Positions 52,798 through 61,800 of a stretch of DNA of 64,000 bases are shown here, piece by piece. The stretch covers positions 221,551 to 285,550 of the forward strand of contig CALDSR010000013.1 in NCBI GenBank assembly GCA_937924505.1. The letters run 5' to 3'. The notes below the pieces were generated by a model. That model was not told where the DNA came from. It worked only from the letters and a program-made list of their open reading frames with translations, and ran no database searches. Made by a program: the position numbers and the translations under genes. Numbering within the stretch: position 1 is the stretch's first letter; each line of letters begins with the position of its first letter. This DNA is from an uncultured Granulosicoccus sp. (lineage in GTDB: Bacteria > Pseudomonadota > Gammaproteobacteria > Granulosicoccales > Granulosicoccaceae).

Positions 52798-54372
52798 TCA
52801 GTAATCCGTGTTCAAGGCTTCAACCGCAGGGATTTCGCGCTCGCGTCTGGCGATAAAATCTCGCAAGGCTTCGTCTATACCAGCATCGAGCCTGGGTTCT
52901 TCGTAGGTGTCAAGCATGGATCGCGCACGCTTCAATGCGCGCTCGGTGATCTCGGTACTGCCCTCTGCAACCCACTGTTCAAAGGAGTTGTTATCAAACA
53001 TTTCCGGCATGAAAAACGCGTCCTTGAAATTTTCAAGTGTGTGCGCATGACCGAGATAATGCCCGCCGGGGCCTATATCTCGCACCGCCGACAGGGCTTC
53101 ATCGAAGTCATCCCAACGTATGCCTTCGGCCATTCGGTAGGCCATCGCACATTGTTCGGCGTCGACAATAAACTTGGCTGTCGAGCAATGCATACCCGCC
53201 TCGTTCCAACCCGCTGAATGCCAGAGGTAATTAGCCCCGGACAGCATAACGGCCATCAAGGTTGATGCACTTTCATAGCCGGCCTGCGCATCGAAGGTCT
53301 TGGCACCGCCCAGTGTATTTGAAGTACGCCACGGTACGTCATAGTAACGCGCCATCTGTCCGATCATGTAATTCATCAGGCTGATCTCAGGCGTTCCGGC
53401 CATTGGCGCACCCGATGCCATCGACACTGTAGACAGATAATGACCATAGATTGCAGGGCAACCCTTACGTACGACTTGTGTATAGGCAAGCGCCGACAAG
53501 GCCTCTGCATTCAATTGCGCGACCGCCGGAGCAGTTGACGCAGGCGTATTAGCACCACCGAGTACAAACGGCGAACACAACACCGGTTGATTACGCTTGT
53601 TGAATGCACGCATCGCTGACAGCATGGTTTCATCCCATACCAGCGGCGAATTTCCATTGCAATTGCCCGTCACCACAGAATGCGTTTCAAGAAACTCATC
53701 GCCGAAGAGAAGCGCACACATGTCGAGAACATCTTCAGCATTCTTGCCCGAGGTCGTCATTCCCATGAACGTCTTGTCGGAATACTTCATTGATGAATAG
53801 GTGATGCGTAAATGCCGATGCGAAATGACATGATCCATCGGTTCAACGATATGGTGCGCACTTGAATGAATGACCGGTAGCATCTGTGAGAGCTTGTGAA
53901 AATTGGCCAGATCATCAAGCGTTGGTCCGCGACGCTTGTCATCAAGATCCCGCAGGTATGGCGCGCCTGTCATGGGGATGAAAATCGAATGATCATTGCC
54001 GAACGGCAAATTGTTGGCCGAGTTTCTTGCATGATAAGTGAAGCTTGAGGGAATTGATTTGATCAATTCGCGCACCATCTCGCGATCAAGATGCACCCGA
54101 TCCCCATCACGCACCTCAGCACCAGCAGCTTTCCAGTCTCTGATGGCCTGATCATCACGAAACACAACGCCGACCTCTTCGAGAATCGACATGGACGCGT
54201 TATCGATCTTTTCTACCTGCTCCGAAGTCATCGGCTCGGTCAACGGTAGTTTGCGCTGGAGCGCCGGTAGCATTGTCGTATCACGCTGCTGACGCTTTTT
54301 CCGCAAAGCTGCTCTACCGCCTCGCCGTGTGCGACCTTTCATCATTGTGGGTGAAGCGGGTTTATCCGTCAT
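52798..54372 (-). CDS. MttB-family (trimethylamine methyltransferase-like) protein, non-pyrrolysine
   Basis: 524 residues, uninterrupted, with no in-frame TAG, so it is the pyrrolysine-lacking branch that includes glycine, proline and carnitine betaine methyltransferases. Landmarks: SMSILEEVGVVFRDD, FTYHARNSANNLPFGND, PYLRDLDDKRRGPTLDDLANF, VISHRHLRITYSSMKYSDKTF, VTGNCNGNSPLVWDE, CSPFVLGGANTPASTAPAVAQLNAE, GAPMAGTPE and GGHYLGHAHTLENF. A basic N-terminal tail (RTRRGGRAALRKKRQQR) precedes the fold, as is usual in Proteobacteria. It would demethylate a quaternary amine in the cytoplasm. No corrinoid protein gene is next to it. Overlaps the dehydrogenase gene by 4 nt. Confidence 0.92.
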   Translation of the reverse strand: MTDKPASPTMMKGRTRRGGRAALRKKRQQRDTTMLPALQRKLPLTEPMTSEQVEKIDNASMSILEEVGVVFRDDQAIRDWKAAGAEVRDGDRVHLDREMVRELIKSIPSSFTYHARNSANNLPFGNDHSIFIPMTGAPYLRDLDDKRRGPTLDDLANFHKLSQMLPVIHSSAHHIVEPMDHVISHRHLRITYSSMKYSDKTFMGMTTSGKNAEDVLDMCALLFGDEFLETHSVVTGNCNGNSPLVWDETMLSAMRAFNKRNQPVLCSPFVLGGANTPASTAPAVAQLNAEALSALAYTQVVRKGCPAIYGHYLSTVSMASGAPMAGTPEISLMNYMIGQMARYYDVPWRTSNTLGGAKTFDAQAGYESASTLMAVMLSGANYLWHSAGWNEAGMHCSTAKFIVDAEQCAMAYRMAEGIRWDDFDEALSAVRDIGPGGHYLGHAHTLENFKDAFFMPEMFDNNSFEQWVAEGSTEITERALKRARSMLDTYEEPRLDAGIDEALRDFIARREREIPAVEALNTDY

Positions 54373-55874
54373 TCGACCTTGTCTCTGGACGCCGCATCCG
54401 ATAGATCGATCCAGATTGTTTTCAGTTCGGTGTACTGATCGTGGGCATGCAAGCTATTGTCGCGCCCGCCAAAGCCTGATTGCTTGTATCCACCAAATGG
54501 CGTCGATATATCTCCCTCGCCGAAGCAGTTGATGGTGACCGTGCCCGCCTTGATTTCACGCGCCGCGCGTATCGCCTGCTTGCCGTTTGCGCTAAAGACA
54601 CTCGCGGTCAATCCGAAATCCGTGGCATTGGCCAATGCTATTGCTTCCTCAGTTGAGGACACAGTCATGACGGACAATAACGGGCCAAATATTTCCTCAT
54701 TTGCCAGCACATGATCGGGCGGTACATCATCAAACACTGTGGGTTCGACATAACAACCATTCGAACTACCACCGGTTAAAGATCGGATACCGTCGGACAT
54801 AGCGAGATAGCCATTGACCTTGTCGGAGTGTTCTCGATCAATCAAGGCCCCAAGATGATTAGCCGGATCAAGCGGGTCACCTGTTTTCCAGTCTCTGACA
54901 CGTGCAACGATCGCATCAAGCAAAGGCGTCTTAACAGTATGGTGCACAATAAGACGCGAACAGGCAGAACAATTTTCACCCATGTTCCAGAACGCACCGT
55001 TGACGATGTGTTCGGCAACGAGATCAATATCTTCTGCATCTTCAAGTACAACGGCGGGATTCTTGCCACCACATTCCAGAACGACCTTCTTCAGATTACT
55101 GTCGGCTGCATAGTGTAAGAATCGGCGGCCCGTATCTGTTGAACCGGTAAAGCTCACCATGTCGACATCTGCATGTCGCCCCAGTGGCTCACCGACTGCC
55201 TCACCCGTACCTGGCAACACTTGAAAGACACCACGCGGCACACCCGCCTCCAGGATAAGTTCCGCCATACGAAGTGCTGTCAGACTGGTTTGCTCCGCCG
55301 GCTTGATGATGACGCTATTGCCGGCGGCAAGTGCCGGCGCCATTTTCCAGGCCAACATCAATAACGGAAAATTCCAGGGTAAAACGGCGGCAACCACACC
55401 AACAGGCTCGCGCACGATCAGCGCAATGGCGTCATCACCGACAGGCGCGCTTTGATCGTAGAGCTTGTCAATCGCTTCAGCATGCCACTTGATTGAGTGC
55501 ACGACCTCCGGGATATCTATCAATTCACAATCGCGAATCGGCTTGCCGCTATCGAGCGATTCCATCACCGCGAGCTCACGTCTGTTTCGGGTGATCAGTT
55601 TGCAAAGCCGTATCAGGGTGTCCTTTCTGTGTGAAGGATGCGACTTTGCCCACCCGCCCTGATCAAAGGCTTCACGCGCCTTGTTAACCGCTATGTCAAC
55701 ATCGTCGACATTGCAGGCCGCGATTTCGCACAAGTTATCACCCGTGGCCGGGTTGGTTGTGGTCAGACTTGCCCCATGACCTTTTTGGTATTTACCATCG
55801 ATGAAAGCGGCGCGCGGAAAATCTAGACTTGCAGCAATGGCTGCGTATTCTTCGTGTGTCAGCAACTCACTCAT
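54369..55874 (-). CDS. NAD-dependent aldehyde dehydrogenase
   Basis: 501 residues. Complete ALDH motifs: PWNFPLLMLAWKMAPALAAGNSVIIKPAE, VSFTGSTDTGRRFL (coenzyme loop), VVLECGGKNPAVVLEDAE (catalytic Glu), NMGENCSACSRLIV (catalytic Cys in ENCSACSR), EEIFGPLLSVMT and PFGGYKQSGFGGRDNS. It fits the betaine-aldehyde/gamma-glutamyl-aminobutyraldehyde/ketoglutarate-semialdehyde group and oxidises an aldehyde intermediate to an acid. Its stop overlaps the MttB start, and its start overlaps the DapA-family stop, each by 4 nt, indicating one coupled operon. Confidence 0.93.
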   Translation of the reverse strand: MSELLTHEEYAAIAASLDFPRAAFIDGKYQKGHGASLTTTNPATGDNLCEIAACNVDDVDIAVNKAREAFDQGGWAKSHPSHRKDTLIRLCKLITRNRRELAVMESLDSGKPIRDCELIDIPEVVHSIKWHAEAIDKLYDQSAPVGDDAIALIVREPVGVVAAVLPWNFPLLMLAWKMAPALAAGNSVIIKPAEQTSLTALRMAELILEAGVPRGVFQVLPGTGEAVGEPLGRHADVDMVSFTGSTDTGRRFLHYAADSNLKKVVLECGGKNPAVVLEDAEDIDLVAEHIVNGAFWNMGENCSACSRLIVHHTVKTPLLDAIVARVRDWKTGDPLDPANHLGALIDREHSDKVNGYLAMSDGIRSLTGGSSNGCYVEPTVFDDVPPDHVLANEEIFGPLLSVMTVSSTEEAIALANATDFGLTASVFSANGKQAIRAAREIKAGTVTINCFGEGDISTPFGGYKQSGFGGRDNSLHAHDQYTELKTIWIDLSDAASRDKVE

Positions 55875-56782
55875 GCCATTGCCTCCTTCTCGATGCGGTC
55901 GATGGTCAGATTCATGGTGCGTATGACTTCCGCAAGTTCTCGTTTATCGTCCTTGCTTAATGGTTGCAGCGGTTTACGCGGCGGACCCGCATCAATACCT
56001 CTTAGTGTTAAACCATGCTTGATGCATTGCACGAACTTTCCACCCTGCTCCAGTACGCGCATCAACGGCAACATCGCAGACATGATTTTCCGTCCTTTGG
56101 TGAAATCACCTTCAACAGCACAGGCTCTATACAAAGCGATATGTGCCTCTGGCGCGAAGTTCGAGCCAGCACACACCCAAGAACGCGCACCCCAGGCAAA
56201 AAATTCCAGGGCCTGATCATCCATACCGCAAGACAATTGGATATGCGGGTAATCGCGGGCAAGCATATGCAAGCGATTGGGATCACCAGAACTCTCCTTG
56301 ATGGCACAAAAATTCCGGCTGCGACCGAGGCGATCGAGTGTCTCTTCATCCATATTGACGCACATTCGACCGGGATAGTTGTAGAGCATTACCGGCAAGT
56401 TCGCTGCTCGATCAATCGCCAATGCATGCAAAGCGATTTCACGCCCCGTAGGATAAGCATAAGGCGGGGTTGCAACCAGTAAAGCATCGGCACCTGCCTG
56501 TCTCGCAGCTTCGGCAAACTGTATACTGTCTTCGGTTCTGATGGCACCGGTGCCAACAATCAGTGGCACTCGATCCTTGATGACCAAACGGGCGAGATTC
56601 ATCAATTGGATACGTTCTTCTGCCGTTTGTGCATAGTACTCACCGGTCGTACCCGCGACGATCAAACCCGACACACCTGCACCAATCAGTAGCTCGATGG
56701 TTTCGGTAAACTTGTCCTGATCGATATCGAATGTACTCGTATGCGGTGTAACTACTGGCGTATAAATACCTTCAAATTGCAT
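55871..56782 (-). CDS. DapA-family lyase/aldolase
   Basis: 303 residues of the dihydrodipicolinate synthase/N-acetylneuraminate lyase family. Features: IYTPVVTPHT, GVSGLIVAGTTGEYYAQTAEER, IVGTGAIRTEDSIQFAEAARQAGADALLV, MLYNYPGRMCVNM with the proton-relay Tyr, and FCAIKESSGDPNR with the Schiff-base Lys. Such enzymes cleave or deaminate keto acids. In the operon with an oxidase, an ALDH and a methyltransferase, a catabolic deaminase or lyase is more likely than lysine synthesis. Six nt after the GntR gene. Confidence 0.9.
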   Translation of the reverse strand: MQFEGIYTPVVTPHTSTFDIDQDKFTETIELLIGAGVSGLIVAGTTGEYYAQTAEERIQLMNLARLVIKDRVPLIVGTGAIRTEDSIQFAEAARQAGADALLVATPPYAYPTGREIALHALAIDRAANLPVMLYNYPGRMCVNMDEETLDRLGRSRNFCAIKESSGDPNRLHMLARDYPHIQLSCGMDDQALEFFAWGARSWVCAGSNFAPEAHIALYRACAVEGDFTKGRKIMSAMLPLMRVLEQGGKFVQCIKHGLTLRGIDAGPPRKPLQPLSKDDKRELAEVIRTMNLTIDRIEKEAMA

Positions 56783-56788
56783 GACGAT

Positions 56789-57487
56789 TCATCCCGCCAG
56801 ATCAGTGGTGATGTCAATGGGAAGCGGGTCGGGCAAGACATACTTATCCATCTCGCGGCGCGATAGTTCCCAATGCTGCATGGTGAGATCAACACACATT
56901 GCGGGGCTGTGTTGCTCGATTGCCTCTATCATTGCATCGTGTTGTTCTGAAGCCTTGGCGATACGTTGACGTGATGACGTGTCATGTAAACGATAGAAAC
57001 GTTGACTCATGCGTGCATGGTCGATTAACAAACGACCAAGGCTAGGGGTCAGATACGGTGATGCGGCCATTTCACCTAACTGTTCATGCAGGCGGTGGTT
57101 GTGCACAACCATATCCTGCGCTTTAGACGCCTGCATCGCCTTGTGAAAACGCGCTTGTGTTTTCTTTATCGCATTGATCTGTGCAGTGCTGGCCTGTTCG
57201 CAAGCGAGACGCGCGATAGCCGCATAAATCATCGGGGCACTTTGAAAGAAACTACGCATCCTGGCAAGATCCATCGATGACACTGACGCCCCCTTGTTCG
57301 ATGCAAGCGACAAATATCCTTCACCCGCGAGACGATGGAAAACCTCTCGAAGCGGAGTCCTCGACAGACCATACTCAGCCGACAAGGCAACCTCATCAAG
57401 GGCACTTCCGGGACTGAGTTCGAGAGTCAGCACCCGTTGCTTCAGATCATGGTAGCTATCGAGTTTCCTGGAGTCCTTCAACTGCAC
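56789..57487 (-). CDS. GntR-family regulator with FCD domain
   Basis: 232 residues. The N-terminal winged helix-turn-helix is LDEVALSAEYGLSRTPLREVFHRLAGEGYLSL, and the C-terminal FCD ligand domain has metal-binding His/Asp residues in VVHNHRLHEQLGEMA, RMSQRFYR and EQHDAMIEAIEQ. First gene of the operon, so probably an autoregulated repressor relieved by a pathway metabolite. A palindromic TTGTATACA-type sequence lies about 53 bp upstream of its start and fits FadR-class operators. Confidence 0.93.
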   Translation of the reverse strand: MQLKDSRKLDSYHDLKQRVLTLELSPGSALDEVALSAEYGLSRTPLREVFHRLAGEGYLSLASNKGASVSSMDLARMRSFFQSAPMIYAAIARLACEQASTAQINAIKKTQARFHKAMQASKAQDMVVHNHRLHEQLGEMAASPYLTPSLGRLLIDHARMSQRFYRLHDTSSRQRIAKASEQHDAMIEAIEQHSPAMCVDLTMQHWELSRREMDKYVLPDPLPIDITTDLAG

Positions 57488-57539
57488 TTCCTAACGGTGA
57501 AACACGCTGTTTTTTAACACAGAAACAATATAAATACAA

Positions 57540-57550
57540 TATGTATACAA
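57540..57550 (-). promoter_or_regulatory. Candidate GntR/FCD operator
   Basis: On the minus strand this reads TTGTATACATA, matching the TNGT-N-ACNA pattern bound by FadR-subfamily GntR proteins. It lies about 53 bp upstream of the GntR start codon in an AT-rich region with further TTGTAT-like words. A working operator is inference. Confidence 0.45.
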
Positions 57551-57677
57551 CCCGTACGACCGCTTCGCTCAGTGAGTAGCACATAGATATCTAATTGACT
57601 TTCTGTTTCCGCATGCTGTTGGACTTAACACTCCAAAAACCGATAGCCTGCGAGATAACGACATCAGGACCTGATTC

Positions 57678-58481
57678 ATGAAAACCGTTTGTCGCAGAAC
57701 ATTTGCAATCGCTGTATCAGTGACATTGCTTGCTGGCTGCTCTTTGTTTAAAAATCACAGAGACGATAAGTTCACGCAAATCAAGATCCCTCCGCAACTA
57801 TTACTTCTTCTGGTCGGAGGTAATTCAGAGTGCAGGGCTAATAAAGGTCTCTGGCCTATAAAAGACGACATAACATCAGACCTGTCAGCCGCTCTCGGCC
57901 TGGACGAAGGTGTAATATCGACTGACTACATCGCGTGGACAGGCGACCCAGCTGATGACCCCGGTTGTCTGCCCGGAAACGCACAGTATCTTAATGGCCA
58001 TATTGCCATCACGAGACAACTGAAATCCTACGCTGCGTTAGAACATACCACTCAGCTTGTTGTCGTTGGCTGGAGTAATGGAGGTGCGACGGCCGCTCAG
58101 TTGTCCGAGTACTTATATGACACCACAGGAATACGGCAGATAGATTTGCTAGTTACACTGGACCCAGTCTCCATCCTGACATCCAGAACTGATAGCGCTC
58201 AGGCTAAACTTTGGCTTAACGTCTACACTGAAAGCAGTGGTTTCAACAAGCTTCGATTGACCAACATCATCGCTTTCTTCGGTGGCGCTTGGAATGATTT
58301 TGACGGCCCTGACCTTGTCACCTGCATGAAGGGCAACCACAACGAGGTGTTGCGAATGTGGAGAGGCATAATTTTACCCTCAATGCAATTTCAGGATTGG
58401 GCAAACAATACTCGTAGAATTCTTGATACGGATTTGGCGAATATTGACACGCCTTCAACTGTGAATTCTGAGTCATGTTAA
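57678..58481 (+). CDS. Lipoprotein with alpha/beta-hydrolase (lipase-like) motif
   Basis: 267 residues. Signal peptide with the lipobox VTLLAG-C, so it is lipid-anchored. The nucleophile elbow is VVVGWSNGGATAAQL (G-x-S-x-G) and LDPVS follows at the expected strand, with a possible catalytic Asp. A late His in MKGNHNEVLRMW would complete the triad. LLLLVGGNSECRANKGLW and WTGDPADDPGCLPGN contain Cys residues that may pair. It resembles extracytoplasmic lipases or esterases, but no precise family is assigned. Divergent from the GntR operon. Confidence 0.75.
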   Translation: MKTVCRRTFAIAVSVTLLAGCSLFKNHRDDKFTQIKIPPQLLLLLVGGNSECRANKGLWPIKDDITSDLSAALGLDEGVISTDYIAWTGDPADDPGCLPGNAQYLNGHIAITRQLKSYAALEHTTQLVVVGWSNGGATAAQLSEYLYDTTGIRQIDLLVTLDPVSILTSRTDSAQAKLWLNVYTESSGFNKLRLTNIIAFFGGAWNDFDGPDLVTCMKGNHNEVLRMWRGIILPSMQFQDWANNTRRILDTDLANIDTPSTVNSESC

Positions 58482-58563
58482 TAAGCCGGGGCACTTGCCT
58501 CACAAAATCTATCGCCACCGTTCTCTTTACTCCGACAAAGAAATTGCAAGGTGTAGCTCTACT

Positions 58564-58613
58564 CGGCGACAATGAACCGGGATGAGCGGCCCGGCGGCGA
58601 TGAATCGGGATGA
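58564..58613 (+). repeat. Short imperfect tandem repeat
   Basis: CGGCGACAATGAACCGGGATGA (58564-58585) recurs as CGGCGATGAATCGGGATGA (58595-58613), with a 3-bp deletion and one substitution. It lies in the gene-free stretch before the surface protein. Similar units occur at the ends of some insertion sequences, but no transposase is nearby. Confidence 0.55.
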
Positions 58614-58857
58614 TTGACGGCAGGCATGCATCAGGACTGCATCGGCGGAAGATTTGTCAAATTCGGTCGTTTTGTGAGCCGTAACACCGTAGCTGCCGTT
58701 GCCCAACGGTACTATGCTCCTCATCACACTAATTTTAACGTGCGCGCCCTGTTTCTCTGGCGTATTTGTCATGATTGTTCACCGGAATGCTCATGACAAA
58801 GCCCCTGATCAGCGCGTAGCATCCAAACCCAGCAGTATGCGTGGATCGCCCTTGAAC

Positions 58858-61800
58858 ATGACTGATTTTTTGCGTCGTCAGCCGCTTGGCGCGGCATTTC
58901 TGGTGCCGCTTGTATTACTTGCAGTTTCTCTCGTAGGTAGTACTGCTTTCGCTCAGGACGGCTCACCGCCGACTACCGTCGAGGTAATCGGGGAGAGTAC
59001 GCTTGATGCGGACAGCATGGCTGGTCCGCGTTTCCTTCGCGCCAATTTCGACGGACTATCCACCGCTTCTCATACCGTAACGGTCTCCTGGACGGGTACC
59101 GCCGATGTGCGCTTCAACGTATTTGATGAAATAACAGGCGACCGACTCAACGTAGGCGCGGTGCGGGGCAACAACCCTGGTGTCTGGACAGCTGATCTGA
59201 TCGGTGGACAACCGTATTCGATCAGGGCGTGGGCATTCTCGGGTGTGGCTGATGTCACGATTTCCATCGAGGCCAGTGTGCCCCTTGGCATTCAACAGCA
59301 GCCGATCGATCTGACTGTGACTGAAGGCGATAACGCAACGTTTACGGTAGGAGCCACCGGTAGTGGTGTATTCACTTATCAGTGGTTTGCGAACGGCAAT
59401 CTTTTACCTGGCGAAACGACAGACACGTTAACCCTGACAGGCACTATGCTTGCCGACGATGGCAACACCTATACAGTTGACATCAGCAATGGTATTGAGA
59501 CGCTGACTAGCGATGTAGCTACTCTTATTGTTGAACAGGCACTACCTTCAACCGTCGTGGTGATAGGCGAGAATCTGCTCGATTCCTCTAACAACACAGC
59601 ACCTCGTTTCATGACTATTGATTTCGACGCGCTCTCCACGGCTTCTCACACAGTCTCTGTAGCCTGGAACAGCGACGCTGATGTTCGTTTCAATGTCTTT
59701 GACGAGACTACCGGTAACCGAATCAACTCAAGCCTTGTGCAGGGTGCTAATCCGGGCGAGTGGACAGGTGATCTTATAGGTGGCCAGCCATACTCCATCA
59801 GGATGTGGTCATCCTCTGGTGTTGCTCTTGTCACAACCTCGATCGAGGCCAGTGTTCCGCTTGGCATTGACCAACAGCCCGTCGATCTGACCGTCACGGA
59901 AGGCGATACCGCCAATTTTGCCGTTGTTGCCACCGGTAGTGGCTCATTGACGTATCAGTGGTTTGCTGACGGGATTGCACTGGCTGGTGAAACGACAGAC
60001 ACGCTGATGTTGTTAAATACATCGCTTGCCGATGATAGCAGCGAGTACACAGTCAATGTCAGTAATGGGTTTGAGACAGTGAGCTCCGACACAGCCACTC
60101 TTACTGTTGAGCCTGCACCATCCATAACAATTGCAGAGCAACCCGTAGACCTAACGATTATTGAAGGTGAGGATGCTGTCTTCACTGTTGTTGCCAATGG
60201 TACAGGCACGCTTGTCTATCAATGGTTTGCTGACGGAGTTGCGATCACAGAGGCTACGAGCAGCACCCTTACAATCAGCGCCGCTTTGCTAAGTGCATCA
60301 GGCACGCTCTACTCCGTTTCAATCACCGATGATAACGAAACGCTTTTGTCCGACAGTGCAACGTTAACTGTCGAGCCAGTGCCACTACCTACGTCCATTG
60401 TGGTGATTGGTGACAGTACGATTGATGCTGACAGTAACGCTGGCCCTCGCTTTCTGCGTATCAACTTCAACGCGCTATCAACTGCTTCCCACGATGTATC
60501 AGTCGCCTGGGTTGGTGATGCTGATGTTCGCTTCAGTGTCTTTGATGAAACCACTGGCAACCGACTCAACGCTAGCGTGGTACAAGGCAGCAACCCTGGC
60601 GTCTGGACAGGCGACCTCGTTGGCGGCCAACCTTACTCCGTCCGAATGTGGTCAACCTCTGGTATCGCAGACATCACCGCTTCTATCGAAGCTAATGTAC
60701 CGCTTGGCATTCAGCAGCAGCCGTTTGATGTGACAGTGTTAGAAGGCGAAAGCGCCATCTTTACCGTCGATGCCATCGGTAGTGGCTTAATTTCATATCA
60801 GTGGTTTGCCAACGGCAGTCTGCTCACAGGTGAAATAACGAATACCTTGACGCTAGCGAGCACATCACTTGTCGACAATGGCACTGTGTATTCGGTTGAC
60901 GTCAGTACTGATTTTGAAACCCTGACCAGCAATGCTGCCACGCTTACCGTCGAGCAGATACTTCCGTCGACAGTTGCGGTTATCGGTGAAGGCACGATAG
61001 ATGCGGACAGTATCGCCGGGCCTCGTTTAATGCGGTTAAATTTCGATGCATTAGCCTCTGCGTCCCACACTGTCACAGTTGACTGGGATGGAAACGCCGA
61101 TGTTCGTTTCAATGTTTTTGATGAAACCACAGGCACACAGCTTAATTCAGCCACTGTGCGAGGGAACAATCCGGGTGTCTGGACGGGTGATTTGATAGCT
61201 GGTCAGCCATATTCAGTGAGGATGTGGTCGGTCTCAGGTATCGCAGATGTCAGCGTATCAATTGAAGCCATTGTGCCGATTGATATCGTGAGTCAACCGG
61301 AAAATCGACTTGTGACCGAAGGCAACAGTGCTTCGTTTTTTGTTGAAGCAACTGGCAGCGGCACGCTAACCTACCAATGGTTTGTCAATGATATTCTGAT
61401 AGAAGGCGAAACATCGGATAGCCTGACAGTGCTTGACGCCGCATTGACAGATGATGGATCGATGTACTCGGTTGATATCAGTAATGGTGTAAACGTGTTG
61501 CGCTCGGAAGTTGCCTTCCTGACGGTCAATGCGACGCCGGTACTCGGTGTTTATTCGTCTGAGGCCGACACAACTACATGGTCATTGGCTGGCCCTGCAC
61601 CGACTCTTGATTTTAACGACACCCGACCGGGTGATGCTTGGGGCCGCCGATTATTGCGCATCAACGATCTGTTGTTGGTGGGTGGTGATTTCACAGGGAT
61701 CGTAGAAACCCCATTCAGTGTCAATATCACCAACAGACCTTTCCTTGCTGCATTGGACGCTGTCTCGGGTCAGCCAGTTACGAGTTTTCAGGTGCCGCCG

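Noticed and set aside
52798..54372. Pyrrolysine-containing MttB
   Set aside because: The frame has no internal TAG, so the protein belongs to the pyrrolysine-lacking branch. The TAG at 62740 in the surface protein is therefore not read as evidence of a pyrrolysine system.
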